Shown here: positions 47,809-57,188 of the stretch, in pieces
Layout: each line of letters begins with the position of its first letter
How positions within the stretch are numbered: position 1 is the stretch's first letter
DNA from: an uncultured bacterium
GTDB taxonomy: Bacteria; Myxococcota_A; Polyangia; Polyangiales; Houyiibacteriaceae
Direction of reading: 5' to 3'
Assembly (NCBI GenBank): GCA_938024995.1
Contig: CALJDU010000045.1
Coordinates: 1 to 64,000 of the forward strand
Length of the DNA stretch: 64,000 nucleotides
The notes under the pieces: model-generated
What the model was told of the DNA's origin: nothing
Database searches by the model: none
The model's input: only the letters and a program-made list of their open reading frames with translations
Program-made: the position numbers and the translations under genes

Positions 47809-47921
47809 TAGTCCATAACTCTCAAGACCGCACCTTCACGTTATTTGTACACCGCGCGACTTGGCGATTCATGCACAAAGTGAATTGGCGTTCCGATTCC
47901 CTAACGTCCGCTGACCCACGA

Positions 47922-48953
47922 ATGCCCTCAATGCCTCAAAAACCGCTGCCTTTCGTCACTTCTTCGGCTCCCATCGCCGGGCAAATCCGTGTTGAGCTTG
48001 AGGACTTTCGGGTGGAGGAGATCCCGAGTTACCCGCCCGCGGGGGAAGGGGATCACTGTTTCGTTCATATCGAGAAGCGGGATCTGACAACATCTTTCGC
48101 GATTCGCCAGATCGCGCGGGCCCTTGGAACCGACGCCCGCGACGCTGGGAAGGCGGGGATGAAAGACCGATATGGAGTCACCCGCCAGTGGGTCAGCTTC
48201 CATGAGGTCACACCCGAAGCGGTGATGGCGCTTGAGGTCGAAGGCGTACGTTTCTTGGAAGCGACGCGTCACACCCACAAGCTCCGAACCGGCCACCTAA
48301 CGGGTAACCGCTTTGTCCTTCGGGTGCGGGGCGCGAACCCTGCCGACGCCGAACGCGCTGCCGAAGTGATGACGACGCTCGCGACCTCGGGGATCGCGAA
48401 CTACTTCGGGCCGCAGCGTTTCGGGCGAGACAACCTGGCGAAGGCGGAGGCGTGGTTGATCGCGGGCGGTCGCAAGCCAAAGAATCGCGGGGAGCGCCGC
48501 ATGCTGGTCTCGTCGCTTCAGTCGCGCGCCTTCAACGAAGCGCTTCGCGCACGGGTCGAGGGCAAGGGCCTGGGACACATCCGCGATGGTGAGCTCGTCC
48601 GCAAAGAAGACACGGGCGGGCTCTTTTGCGTCGATGATGTTGAAGAGGCCCAGGCGCGTTCCGACGCGTTTGCGATCAGCCCGACGGCCCCCATGTTCGG
48701 CGTCAAGATGCGCTGGCCGGAGCGGGACGCCGGAGCAGAGGAGCGCGCGCTCGCGGAGTCGGTGGGAATCACGGACGAAGTGATGCGTGGCTACAAGAAA
48801 TTCGGCGAAGGAACCCGAAGAGTGGTGCGCGTACGGCCAACTGAAGTTTCGTGCGAACCCGTTGAGGGTGGCTTTGTGGTTCGCTTCACCCTCCGAAAGG
48901 GGAGCTACGCCACCGTGGTGATGCGGGAGCTGTTCAAAGAAGAGGTTCGCTGA
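47922..48953 (+). CDS. truD: tRNA pseudouridine(13) synthase
   Basis: A 343-residue enzyme forming pseudouridine at position 13 of tRNA(Glu). The catalytic Asp is Asp82 in GKAGMKDRYGVTRQW. ATSGIANYFGPQRFGRDNLA and the inserted helical domain (ERRMLVSSLQSRAFNEALRA) match TruD. The ATG at 47922 is chosen; 47931 is three codons later and equally likely. An upstream in-frame extension exists but lacks family similarity. Confidence 0.93.
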   Translation: MPSMPQKPLPFVTSSAPIAGQIRVELEDFRVEEIPSYPPAGEGDHCFVHIEKRDLTTSFAIRQIARALGTDARDAGKAGMKDRYGVTRQWVSFHEVTPEAVMALEVEGVRFLEATRHTHKLRTGHLTGNRFVLRVRGANPADAERAAEVMTTLATSGIANYFGPQRFGRDNLAKAEAWLIAGGRKPKNRGERRMLVSSLQSRAFNEALRARVEGKGLGHIRDGELVRKEDTGGLFCVDDVEEAQARSDAFAISPTAPMFGVKMRWPERDAGAEERALAESVGITDEVMRGYKKFGEGTRRVVRVRPTEVSCEPVEGGFVVRFTLRKGSYATVVMRELFKEEVR

Positions 48954-49164
48954 CTGTTGTTTGATCCGCGCCGCCGCTGACGCCGCTTCCCTGGACCCGT
49001 GCGCCTTCCGAATCTCTTGTTCGACGAGTTGGAACATTGACCCCACCCCCGGGGTTGCGGCTTTCGGGATGCGCGTGGACGCAAGAAGCGGTACACAGCC
49101 CGTCGCTGGACCAGCGCACATCACGCGCGCGCAACGAATAGAACAAAGGGCGAGGACGTACTGA

Positions 49165-49815
49165 ATGGACATCCAGGAGAGGTTGACCGCGTTTGCGATG
49201 CTTGGAGCCGGGTGGGTCATGTGGCTCCTCGTGCTGCTCTCGATCGTCGGCTTGGCGATCATTCTCGAGCGCGCGTACTACCTGTTCAACTCACGCGCGG
49301 ACGGCCAACGCCTTCGCGAAGCGCTTCGCAAAGCGCTCGGTGACGGGGACATCGAAGGCGCGATGAAGCAGCTCGCGGGCAGCAAGTCGTTTGAGGCCAA
49401 GGTGGCCCACGCCGGGCTCGACCTCGCCAACCAAGGCGCTTCCTCCGCGGACGAGAGAATGGCGAGCGAGCTGATCGTCGCGAAGGGCCGCATGGAGCGA
49501 AACCTCGCGTTCCTCGGAACGGTCGGAAACAACGCGCCCTTCGTCGGGCTGCTCGGCACCGTCATTGGCGTCATCCGTTCGTTCCAGGCGCTCGACCAGA
49601 GCGCTGGTCAGGTCACGAGCGGTTTGATGACCGAGGTCGGCGAAGCGCTTGTCGCGACCGCCATCGGCATCCTCGTCGCGCTCCCCGCGGTCGCCGCGTA
49701 CAACTACTTCCAGCGCGTCATCAAGGGTCGCATCAACGACGCCCGCGCGATGCGCCACGACGTCCTCGCGTACCTCAAGGGCAGCTCCGGTGGTACGTAC
49801 CGCGGAGATAGCTGA
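49165..49815 (+). CDS. MotA/TolQ/ExbB proton channel protein
   Basis: A 216-residue inner-membrane protein with three helices: WVMWLLVLLSIVGLAIILER near the N-terminus, NAPFVGLLGTVIGVIRSFQA in the middle, and EALVATAIGILVALPAVAAY after it. The GTVIG and (V)GEALVATAIG motifs are typical of TolQ/ExbB. Pentamers of this protein use the proton gradient to drive a partner. Its stop overlaps the start of the TolR/ExbD-like gene (TGATG), and a TonB-like protein follows. I cannot decide between TolQ and ExbB from sequence alone. The 210 bases before it contain no gene I recognise. Confidence 0.92.
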   Translation: MDIQERLTAFAMLGAGWVMWLLVLLSIVGLAIILERAYYLFNSRADGQRLREALRKALGDGDIEGAMKQLAGSKSFEAKVAHAGLDLANQGASSADERMASELIVAKGRMERNLAFLGTVGNNAPFVGLLGTVIGVIRSFQALDQSAGQVTSGLMTEVGEALVATAIGILVALPAVAAYNYFQRVIKGRINDARAMRHDVLAYLKGSSGGTYRGDS

Positions 49816-50231
49816 TGGCCGGCGGAGCGATGGATGGTGACGACGAAGGTCTGATCACCGAGATCAACGTCACGCCGCTCGTCGATGTTGTTTTGGTCCT
49901 GCTCATCATCTTGATGGTGACGGCGACCGCGATCGTGTCGAAGACGATCCCGATGGAGCTGCCTGAAGCGTCGTCCGGCGATCAGACCAACATGCCGACC
50001 ACCATTGCGGTTTCGATCGAAGCCGACGGTACGCTCTACCTCGATCGCGAAGAGATGAACGCGACCGAGCTCCAGCGGAAGGTGCGCGAAGCGCGCGCTG
50101 CGAACGAAGATCTGCGCGCGATTATCGCGGCCGACGGTCGCGTCTCTCACTCCAACGTTGTTCAGGTGATCGATCTTCTGCGGCGCGAGCGCGTCACCAA
50201 GTTCGCGATCAACGTGCGGCCGCAAGAGTAG
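49815..50231 (+). CDS. ExbD/TolR biopolymer transport protein
   Basis: A 138-residue inner-membrane partner of the proton channel. The N-terminus (LITEINVTPLVDVVLVLLII) contains the single helix with the conserved Asp (LVDVVLVL) that carries protons. The periplasmic domain (AIVSKTIPMELPEASSGDQT; then RVSHSNVVQVIDLLRRERVT) matches TolR/ExbD. The ATG overlaps the upstream stop, and the TonB-like gene starts 15 bases downstream, so the three form one operon. Confidence 0.93.
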   Translation: MAGGAMDGDDEGLITEINVTPLVDVVLVLLIILMVTATAIVSKTIPMELPEASSGDQTNMPTTIAVSIEADGTLYLDREEMNATELQRKVREARAANEDLRAIIAADGRVSHSNVVQVIDLLRRERVTKFAINVRPQE

Positions 50232-50246
50232 CCCCGGCCGGAGTCG

Positions 50247-51098
50247 ATGAGCGCAACCGCGACGCATGCAACCACCGTGGGCCCGCCCGCGGACCGCAAA
50301 GGGCGGACGGCCTTCATGGTCGTCTTCGCCGCGTTCGCGCACCTCGCGACCTTCGCCGCCTTCCCGGAGTACGTCCCGCCGGAGCTCCGTGAGCTCGTCA
50401 CGCTCAACCTCGAGGTCATCGAGCCAGAGCCGGAGCCCGAGCTCGAGCCGCTCCCGGAACCCGAGCCTGAGCCGGAACCGGAAGAGGTGGTGCCCGAGCC
50501 CGAACCAGAACCAGAGCCCGTCAGGCCTCCGCCGCGGCCGCGTCCGCGTAATGAACCTCCGCCGCCGCCTCCGCCCGACGACGAGCCGCCTCCGCCACCT
50601 CCGCCTCCCGCGCCCATCGACTTTCCCGACGTGCTCACCAGTGAGGGCAACAGCGGTGGGTCGACCTTTGTCGTTCCCGCGACCCAAGCGCCGACGATGG
50701 GTCCCATTCGCTCTCCGCGCGCGGGAACCGGCATGGGGGATCGCGCCGACGGACAAGAGGGCGGAACGGGAACCGGGATGGGTCCGGTGGTCGTCGCGCT
50801 CTCTGATCTTTCGCGGGCTCCCGAAGCACCGACCGGCGTCGCCGCGTGCTTGGAAGAGAACTACCCCCGACAAGCGAAGCAGCAAGGCGTGGAGGGAACC
50901 GCTCGCGTTCGCCTGCGCGTCTCGCCAAGCGGCCGGGCCAGCCGCATTCGCGTTCGCTCCGAGTCCGTCGATGGCTTTGGGTTTGGCGCGGCCTGCCGAC
51001 GATGCTTGAGCGATCGCCGCTGGTCGCCGCCGCTGGACCAAGAAGGTCAGCCGGTCGCGACCACGGTTCCTTTCCGCTGTCAGTTCCGGATCCGCTAA
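50247..51098 (+). CDS. TonB-like energy transducer
   Basis: A 283-residue periplasm-spanning protein. One membrane helix (FMVVFAAFAHLATFAAFPEY) is followed by a long Glu-Pro and Pro-rich arm (residues ~55-125) that would cross the periplasm, then a Gly-rich spacer and a C-terminal TonB-type beta domain (CLEENYPRQAKQQGVEGTAR; RWSPPLDQEGQPVATTVPFR). TonB transfers energy to outer-membrane receptors; none is in the window. A Cys pair in the last domain (ACLEENY...CRRCLSD) is typical of myxobacterial versions. Confidence 0.88.
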   Translation: MSATATHATTVGPPADRKGRTAFMVVFAAFAHLATFAAFPEYVPPELRELVTLNLEVIEPEPEPELEPLPEPEPEPEPEEVVPEPEPEPEPVRPPPRPRPRNEPPPPPPPDDEPPPPPPPPAPIDFPDVLTSEGNSGGSTFVVPATQAPTMGPIRSPRAGTGMGDRADGQEGGTGTGMGPVVVALSDLSRAPEAPTGVAACLEENYPRQAKQQGVEGTARVRLRVSPSGRASRIRVRSESVDGFGFGAACRRCLSDRRWSPPLDQEGQPVATTVPFRCQFRIR

Positions 51099-51407
51099 CC
51101 GCTCGCGGTTCGGCGATCCGTGGACGATCTGGATCGGTGCGGTGCTCGGAATGGGGAGCCGCTTTGGGAGCAATGAAGCGGTTTCTGCTGCGGAACACGT
51201 GCTGGACGGCACATTTGGGTCATTCTCCGCCGAGGAACCACGGAAAGCGTGACGAGTCTCCCAAACAAGATGTGCGTTCGGCTTCTCCTTCCGTGATAAT
51301 CAGCCGTGGCGTTTCGTCCCCCGAACGCGGAATGTTCGCGTCGCAGCACAGATGTCGCCCGTAGCGAAATACAATAAGAGACTGAAATCATGTGTGGACC
51401 TTCCCCA
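51099..51407. other. Intergenic region between tonB-like and ompA-like genes
   Basis: About 310 bases without a supported gene. A small AACCG/CGGTT hairpin (51097-51110) at the tonB stop and a CGAAC/GTTCG hairpin (51322-51338) are the only structures I can see. TACAAT at 51370-51375 could be a -10 element for the OmpA-like gene, but no good -35 fits it. Confidence 0.4.
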
Positions 51408-53330
51408 ATGAAGTCGGCCGCGACCCTTCTCGGCACGCTGCTTACACTCGCGACGCTCACTGCTTCGGTGGCCGCGCAAGACGTGCCGCGAGGAACGTTC
51501 TCGACGAACCGGTTCACGCCGGCGCCCGGACCTGGGAACTACTTGCAGGTCGAAGGCGCGCAGCTGAGCGGACACCTCCTCGCTGGTGTCGGGCTCACCC
51601 TCGACTACGCCCACGAGCCCTTCGTCATCTTCGACGCGAGCTGCACAGACTCTACCGAGGAAGACTGTCAGGTCGACGACCTCAGCACCGAGCTCGTGAG
51701 CTACATCGGCACCGCGCACTTGTTCGGATCGATCGTGCTCGCGGAGCGGCTCCAGATCGGCATCAACATTCCCTTCCACCTCACGAACGGGGACGGGTTC
51801 GCTGAGGTCATCCGAGGCGAGATGGTCACGCTCCCCGGCGGCTCGGCGTTCGCGGTCGGTGACCCAACCCTGAGCCTCAAGCTTCGCATCGCCGGAAGCG
51901 GGCAGGGCTTCTTCCTTGGCGCGACTGTCTACGGCTCAGCGCCGCTCGCTCAGCAGATGGCCGAGGATCGTTTCTTGGGCGACGAGAGCTTCCGCGCGGG
52001 TGGTCACTTGATCGCGACATACATCAAGAGCGGCTTTCATCTCTCGCTCAACGCGGGCGGCTTTTGGCGACCGGAGAGCACGCTCTTCTCGACGCGTCAG
52101 GCAGGTCAGATCGTCTACCGCGCCGCCATCGGCTACGAGCCCACGCCGCTCATCATGATCTTCGCCGAGCTCGACGGCGCCTCCTCGCTCAAGGCGGATG
52201 TCGACGAGCACCCAATGGAGGTCCGCTTGGCCGCGCGACTCCGCTTCGCCGACGACTTCACCGCGACGCTCTCGGGTGGCGCGGGTGTCATCTCTGGTGT
52301 GGGCGTCCCGGTCTTCCGCGGCGTGCTCGGCATCGCCTACTCGCCGATCCGCGGCGACCGTGATGGTGACGGCTTCCAGGATCGCGACGATGGATGCCCG
52401 GCGGACGCCGAGGACTTCGACGGCTGGGAAGATAGCGACGGTTGCCCGGAAGAGGACAACGATGGTGACGGCGTGCTCGACGCCGACGACCGCTGCCCGG
52501 ACGAAGCCGAGGACATCGACGGCTACCAGGATGACGACGCCTGCCCGGACCGCGACAACGACAACGACGGCATCTCCGACGGCTTCGACTCGTGCCCGGA
52601 CCGACCCGAGGACATGGACGGTGACCGCGACGAGGACGGCTGTCCCGACGATGACACGGACCGCGACGGCATCCCGGATGCGCAGGATCGCTGCCCGACC
52701 GAGCCCGAAGACACCGACGGCTTCGGCGACGAAGATGGCTGCCCGGAGAACGACTACGACTCCGATGGCATCCCCGACGACTACGACGCCTGCCCCGATG
52801 TGGCCGAGGTCATGAACGGCATCGAAGACGAAGATGGTTGTCCCGAGAGCGACAGTGATGGCGACGGTATCGCGGCGGAGGCAGACCGCTGCCCTGACCG
52901 CGCGGAGACCTTGAACGGTCGTGACGACGACGACGGTTGCCCGGACGGCGCCGCGCTGATTCGTCACCAAGGGTCGCGCATCATGCTGCTCGAGCCGATG
53001 GCCTTCCAGCGCAACAACGCCGTTCACGCAGGGTCGTCACCGATGGTGGACGCGATCGCGACCGTGCTTCGCCGCAACCCGCAGTACACGCGGGTCCGCA
53101 TCGAGTCGCACTCGAGCGGTCAGGGCGGGACGCCGGCCGAGCAGAACAACATGACGCGTCTCCGCGCGCAGCAGGTCCTCGAGGGTCTGGTTCAGCGCGG
53201 CATCGTGCAGAGTCGCCTCGTCGCGCTGGGGCTCGGCGCGCAGATGCCGCTGGGCGAAGACCCGGTCGCCAACGAGCGCATCGAGATCCATCTTGAGGTC
53301 GCCGCGGGCGGCGCTCCGGCCACCCCGTAA
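51408..53330 (+). CDS. OmpA-family protein with thrombospondin type 3 repeats
   Basis: A 640-residue outer-membrane protein. A signal peptide (MKSAATLLGTLLTLATLTAS, cut near VAAQ) leads to a ~290-residue beta-rich barrel. Six thrombospondin-3 units follow (for example DRDGDGFQDRDDGCPADAED), Asp-rich calcium-binding spacers. The C-terminal OmpA domain (AFQRNNAVHAGSSPMVDAIA; then NNMTRLRAQQVLEGLVQRGI) should contact peptidoglycan, but the Asp of the usual HTD is Ser (ESHSSGQGG). The Arg in LRAQ is kept. Start 51408 gives a clean signal peptide; ATG 51390 adds six residues. It is downstream of the Tol/Ton genes. Confidence 0.88.
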   Translation: MKSAATLLGTLLTLATLTASVAAQDVPRGTFSTNRFTPAPGPGNYLQVEGAQLSGHLLAGVGLTLDYAHEPFVIFDASCTDSTEEDCQVDDLSTELVSYIGTAHLFGSIVLAERLQIGINIPFHLTNGDGFAEVIRGEMVTLPGGSAFAVGDPTLSLKLRIAGSGQGFFLGATVYGSAPLAQQMAEDRFLGDESFRAGGHLIATYIKSGFHLSLNAGGFWRPESTLFSTRQAGQIVYRAAIGYEPTPLIMIFAELDGASSLKADVDEHPMEVRLAARLRFADDFTATLSGGAGVISGVGVPVFRGVLGIAYSPIRGDRDGDGFQDRDDGCPADAEDFDGWEDSDGCPEEDNDGDGVLDADDRCPDEAEDIDGYQDDDACPDRDNDNDGISDGFDSCPDRPEDMDGDRDEDGCPDDDTDRDGIPDAQDRCPTEPEDTDGFGDEDGCPENDYDSDGIPDDYDACPDVAEVMNGIEDEDGCPESDSDGDGIAAEADRCPDRAETLNGRDDDDGCPDGAALIRHQGSRIMLLEPMAFQRNNAVHAGSSPMVDAIATVLRRNPQYTRVRIESHSSGQGGTPAEQNNMTRLRAQQVLEGLVQRGIVQSRLVALGLGAQMPLGEDPVANERIEIHLEVAAGGAPATP

Positions 53331-53376
53331 GGCCGGCCGCGCAGTAAGCGAAGCCGTAAGGAAGCAAGGTCGGTAC

Positions 53377-55536
53377 CTAGCTTGTGGCCGCGGCGTCTTT
53401 GAGACGCCGGGCGAGCCACGAGTACGTGTCGTTCTGTTGCGCGTTGCGGGCCGCCCGCGCGATCGCGCTCTTGTCTCCAACGAGCACGACGAGCTGCTTC
53501 GCGCGGGTCAGCGCGGTGTAGAGAAGCGGTCGCGTCAGCATCATGTAGTGCGACCCGTGGAGCGCGATGACCACCGCGGGAAACTCTGAGCCCTGAACCT
53601 TGTGCACGGTGCTGGCGTAGGCAAGCGTGAGCGCGTCGAGATCGTCACGCCCGTACTGCACTTCGCGCCCGTCAAAGCGGACGAAGGTCTGCGCGCCGGC
53701 GACCTTCGCGACGACCCCCAGGTCACCGTTGTAGACCTCGCGCTCGTAGTCGTTTTTGAGCTGCATCACCTTATCGTTTTCGCGTAGCAACGGGCGCCCC
53801 TTGAGGGGACCGCTCTCGCGCGTCGGGTTGAACGCGGCCTGTAAGGTCTGGTTGAGGTGCTCGGTACCGGTTGGCCCGCGGCGCATCGGGCTCAGCACCT
53901 GAACGTCGTGAACGGGATGGAGGTCGTAAGCCTTCGCCATTCGCTTGAGCACCGCGACGACCCGATCGGCGAGCGACGCGCCGTCACGTGTCGAGACAAA
54001 GAAGAGGTCGCCGGATCCGCGCGTTCCGGATGGCGTGACCCGCGGCGAGCGTCCGTCGAGCACGTCGTGGGCCCCGCGCACGATGGCGCTCTCCTCCGCC
54101 TGCCGAAACACGCGCGACAGCCGCTCGACCGGGACCACGCCCGAGTCGATCACGTCGCGCAGCACCGCGCCCGGGCCGACCGGTGGCAGCTGGTCCACGT
54201 CGCCGACCAACACCAGCTGAGAAGTAGGCGCGACCGCGCGGAAAAGGTGCGCGGCGAGCCGGAGGTCGATCATCGAGGCCTCGTCCACGAGGATGAGCTC
54301 TGCGTCGAGCGGCGCGGTGTCGTCCCGCTTGAACGAACCCGTGCCCGGGCTCCACTCCAGCGCGCGGTGGATCGTCTTCGCTTCGCGCCCGGTCGCGTCA
54401 GAGAGACGCTTGGCCGCGCGTCCAGTGGGCGCGCAGAGCACCACGCGATGGTCCACCGCTTCGTGCGCCTCGACGATCGCGCGGACCGTGGTCGTCTTCC
54501 CGGTTCCGGGACCGCCCGTGAGCACCATCGCGCCGTGACGCAGGGACGCTTGAACCGCGGCCAGCTGCTCTTCGCTGAGCGACTCGTCGGTGGTCTTGCT
54601 GGAGGTCACCCGCGGCTTGAGCTTCCTCGCGGCGAGGACCATGAGGCGCTTGGCGACGTCCTCTTCCGCGGCGAGGAGCGGGGGAGGGTAGACCGCGTCC
54701 TCCGTGCTCTCACCGAGCGTCTCGATGGCGACCAAACGACGCTTCGCCAGCGTCTCGATGGCCTCCGCGGCGCGCTCTCGCGGAACCGAGAGATCCGTCG
54801 TGCGTTGCACCAAGAGATCGCGCGGCAAGAAGACGTTGCCGTCATCGACCGCGCGCGCCAGGACGTGGAGCGCCGCGCCCGCAGCGCGTCGCGGATCATT
54901 GTCGTCGATCCCGACTCCACGCCCGATCTGGTCCGCGGTCTTGAAACCGATCCCAGCGACCTCTTCGGCGACGAGGTAGGGGTCCTCGCGGACCTGCGAC
55001 ACGGCCCGCTCCTCGTAACGATCCATGATCTTCTTCGCTGTGGCCTGCCCGAGCCCGAGCCCGAGCAGGAACGAGACAGTCTCGGCTTCCGCTCGTCGAG
55101 CGCGAACCGCTTTGGAGAGGGAAGCCGCTCGGCGCTTGCCGATCCCTTTGACCTTGCGCAAGCGCTCTGACTCCGTCGTGATGACGTCGAGGGTCGCGAG
55201 CCCGAAGGTGTTCACCAGCTCTTCGGCGAGACGCTTGCCGACGTTCGGGACCAAGTTGGAGCTGAGGAAGCGTTCGATGCCGCCGAGCGTCGAGGGCATG
55301 ACCGGGGTGCACCCCGCGACCTTGAAGCGCTCGCCGTAGGTGGCGTGTTCAGTGAGCTTCCCACGGAGCCGGAGCGTCTCTCCGACCACCGCCGAACCGA
55401 TGTCACCGACGGCGACGAACGCGTCGTCGCGGCGGGTGCGCGCGACCCGGGCGACCGTGAAGCGGCCGTCTTCACTTCGGTAGAGGAGCTCCTCCACGGT
55501 GACCTCGACGACCTCTTCCATCGGCGCGCGCACCAT
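53377..55536 (-). CDS. recD2: RecD2-type DNA helicase
   Basis: A 719-residue superfamily 1B helicase (5' to 3'), not part of a RecBCD complex. The N-terminus has an OB-like domain and helix-hairpin-helix units (LSSNLVPNVGKRLAEELVNT; RKVKGIGKRRAASL), as in RecD2. Walker A is TGGPGTGKTTT (about residue 345), Walker B is LILVDEASMID, and VGDVDQLPPVGPG is motif III. The C-terminus holds ALTLAYASTVHKVQGSEFPA and YTALTRAKQLVVLVG. RecD2 supports repair and replication-fork stability. It converges on the OmpA-like gene. Confidence 0.92.
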   Translation of the reverse strand: MVRAPMEEVVEVTVEELLYRSEDGRFTVARVARTRRDDAFVAVGDIGSAVVGETLRLRGKLTEHATYGERFKVAGCTPVMPSTLGGIERFLSSNLVPNVGKRLAEELVNTFGLATLDVITTESERLRKVKGIGKRRAASLSKAVRARRAEAETVSFLLGLGLGQATAKKIMDRYEERAVSQVREDPYLVAEEVAGIGFKTADQIGRGVGIDDNDPRRAAGAALHVLARAVDDGNVFLPRDLLVQRTTDLSVPRERAAEAIETLAKRRLVAIETLGESTEDAVYPPPLLAAEEDVAKRLMVLAARKLKPRVTSSKTTDESLSEEQLAAVQASLRHGAMVLTGGPGTGKTTTVRAIVEAHEAVDHRVVLCAPTGRAAKRLSDATGREAKTIHRALEWSPGTGSFKRDDTAPLDAELILVDEASMIDLRLAAHLFRAVAPTSQLVLVGDVDQLPPVGPGAVLRDVIDSGVVPVERLSRVFRQAEESAIVRGAHDVLDGRSPRVTPSGTRGSGDLFFVSTRDGASLADRVVAVLKRMAKAYDLHPVHDVQVLSPMRRGPTGTEHLNQTLQAAFNPTRESGPLKGRPLLRENDKVMQLKNDYEREVYNGDLGVVAKVAGAQTFVRFDGREVQYGRDDLDALTLAYASTVHKVQGSEFPAVVIALHGSHYMMLTRPLLYTALTRAKQLVVLVGDKSAIARAARNAQQNDTYSWLARRLKDAAATS

Positions 55537-55558
55537 ACCGCAACCCTGCGTCAGATGT

Positions 55559-57112
55559 TCAGCGACCTGGGCTGCACTCGCCGATCACGAACGTGTCGCC
55601 GTCCCGAAGCAAGCACTCCCCTTCCGGAACCGCGACCGCCGGGGCGCTGGAGAGCCGCCGGAGCGATCCGTCACGCAGGAAGAGCGAATCCCCCGCGTTC
55701 CGGAGACCGTTGCCGATGCTCCGACCGATGAAGAGCAATGCCGCGGCTGGAGCGGGAGGTGGGTCTTCGTCGGGCTCCTCGAGGAAAGCATCCGAGACGA
55801 CGAGCGCGCGCCCGTCAGGCGGGAGCCACACCGCGGGCAGAACGTCGCCCATCGCGCCTTCCTCATCGCTCACCGAGAGCCCACCGAGGTTGACCGAGCG
55901 CTCACCGTGGTTGTGCAGCTCGACGTACTCCTGTCCGGGTTCGTCGCCATACGGGTTCGCGCAGACCTCACTGATGGCGATTGTCGCGAGCGGCTCCGCG
56001 GTTCGAAGCTCAAGTGGATACGCTGTGAGAACATCCGCGAGGTCGAAGACCACCAGGTCCGCGCGGAGGATCTGATCCGGCGCGAGTCGGTCTAGGGTCA
56101 GCTTTACTTCACCGCGGGGCGCGACGACACCGCTCGCGCCTCGTTCGCTCTCCAAGAACGCGCGGACAGGAGCACCGAAGCGCGCGCGGACCGTGACCTG
56201 GGTGTCGGTCGCGAGAACGCAAAACGCACCGTCGGCGATCTCGTCCAGCGCACACGTGAGCGGGAGCGGTTCCAGCGTCGGGCTCGCGGGTGCGGTGGTG
56301 AACAACGTCTGGGCGCGCACTGGCACTCCGCCCCGATCGATCCCGGACGCGCGCGTACGGTAGGTCGCCCCGTCGTCGAGCCGCGGCAGCACGACCTCGA
56401 GACAGAAGGCACCGGCGAGTCCTTCGCGAACGCAGCTCACCTCCGCCGTCGTGACCTCCACGTCGCGCGCGACCTCGCCGGCGAGCAGCCGCGTGACGTC
56501 GACCGTCAAGTCTTCAACGACCGCGTCGAACGCCAACAAGGTACGCGGCAATGACGTCGGCACGCCGCGCGCTTCCTGGGGCGGCCAGGCGCTGAGCAGA
56601 ACCGCGCCGCCACCTTCCGCAGCGACGGTCACCTCCGCGACGAAGACGCCGTGGTCGACGCCGCTGAAGTCAGCGACGGCGACCACGAAGTTCTCGCCAT
56701 TCGGGAGCGGGTCGTGAGGGACGAACGTGACGAAGCCGTCGTGCGCCTCGGTGTCACCCTCCACGACGCGACTTCGGTGACCCGCGCGAAGCGGGCCGCG
56801 GCTTAAGTTGGAAATGAGCGCATCATCGATGGTGCCGGTGAAGAGATGGACATCGTCTTCGGCTTGCGGCCCGAAGACTCGGAAGGTGGGGAGCCGCGGA
56901 ATCGCAGCGACAGGAAACGTCAGCGAGGTGTCTCGAACGGTCCCGACCTCGAGCCGGAAGCTCCGAGCGGCTTCGGTTTGGCTGTCCGCAAAGTCCTCTG
57001 GCTGTGCGGCGAAACACCCGGAAAGGGTGACGCAGGCGACGATTGAGAGCGCTTGCGAGTGGAATTGGAGACGCGACCCGAGGTCACGCCGGCGTGGGAA
57101 CAAATGTGTCAT
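55559..57112 (-). CDS. Lipoprotein with lamin-tail domain
   Basis: A 517-residue predicted lipoprotein. The signal peptide has an unusually long basic N-region (MTHLFPRRRDLGSRLQFHSQ) before ALSIVACVTLSGC, lipobox LSGC. Several Ig/fibronectin-like beta domains are followed at about 375-500 by a lamin-tail domain (ATIAISEVCANPYGDEPGQE, then YVELHNHGERSVNLGG) found in many exported nucleases and surface proteins. No nuclease motif is present here. It starts only 77 bases from the divergent kinase gene and ends 22 bases before recD2; the two may share a transcript. Confidence 0.78.
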   Translation of the reverse strand: MTHLFPRRRDLGSRLQFHSQALSIVACVTLSGCFAAQPEDFADSQTEAARSFRLEVGTVRDTSLTFPVAAIPRLPTFRVFGPQAEDDVHLFTGTIDDALISNLSRGPLRAGHRSRVVEGDTEAHDGFVTFVPHDPLPNGENFVVAVADFSGVDHGVFVAEVTVAAEGGGAVLLSAWPPQEARGVPTSLPRTLLAFDAVVEDLTVDVTRLLAGEVARDVEVTTAEVSCVREGLAGAFCLEVVLPRLDDGATYRTRASGIDRGGVPVRAQTLFTTAPASPTLEPLPLTCALDEIADGAFCVLATDTQVTVRARFGAPVRAFLESERGASGVVAPRGEVKLTLDRLAPDQILRADLVVFDLADVLTAYPLELRTAEPLATIAISEVCANPYGDEPGQEYVELHNHGERSVNLGGLSVSDEEGAMGDVLPAVWLPPDGRALVVSDAFLEEPDEDPPPAPAAALLFIGRSIGNGLRNAGDSLFLRDGSLRRLSSAPAVAVPEGECLLRDGDTFVIGECSPGR

Positions 57113-57188
57113 GCGGTCGAATCGGCCAGTCGGCCTAATTGTTTCGCGAACACTGTTTTGCGCGTTCGTTGCGAGCTATAGTGATCGC

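Noticed and set aside
48954..49164. Small gene or RNA between truD and the ExbB/TolQ-like gene
   Set aside because: Short frames on both strands lack ribosome sites and known motifs; no clear hairpin pattern.
52364..52960. CRISPR-like regular repeats
   Set aside because: The periodicity encodes thrombospondin-3 calcium repeats in frame; units are degenerate at DNA level and have no spacers.
53377..55536. RecD2 as a defence or RecBCD component
   Set aside because: N-terminal helix-hairpin-helix layout is that of stand-alone RecD2, and there is no recB or recC nearby.
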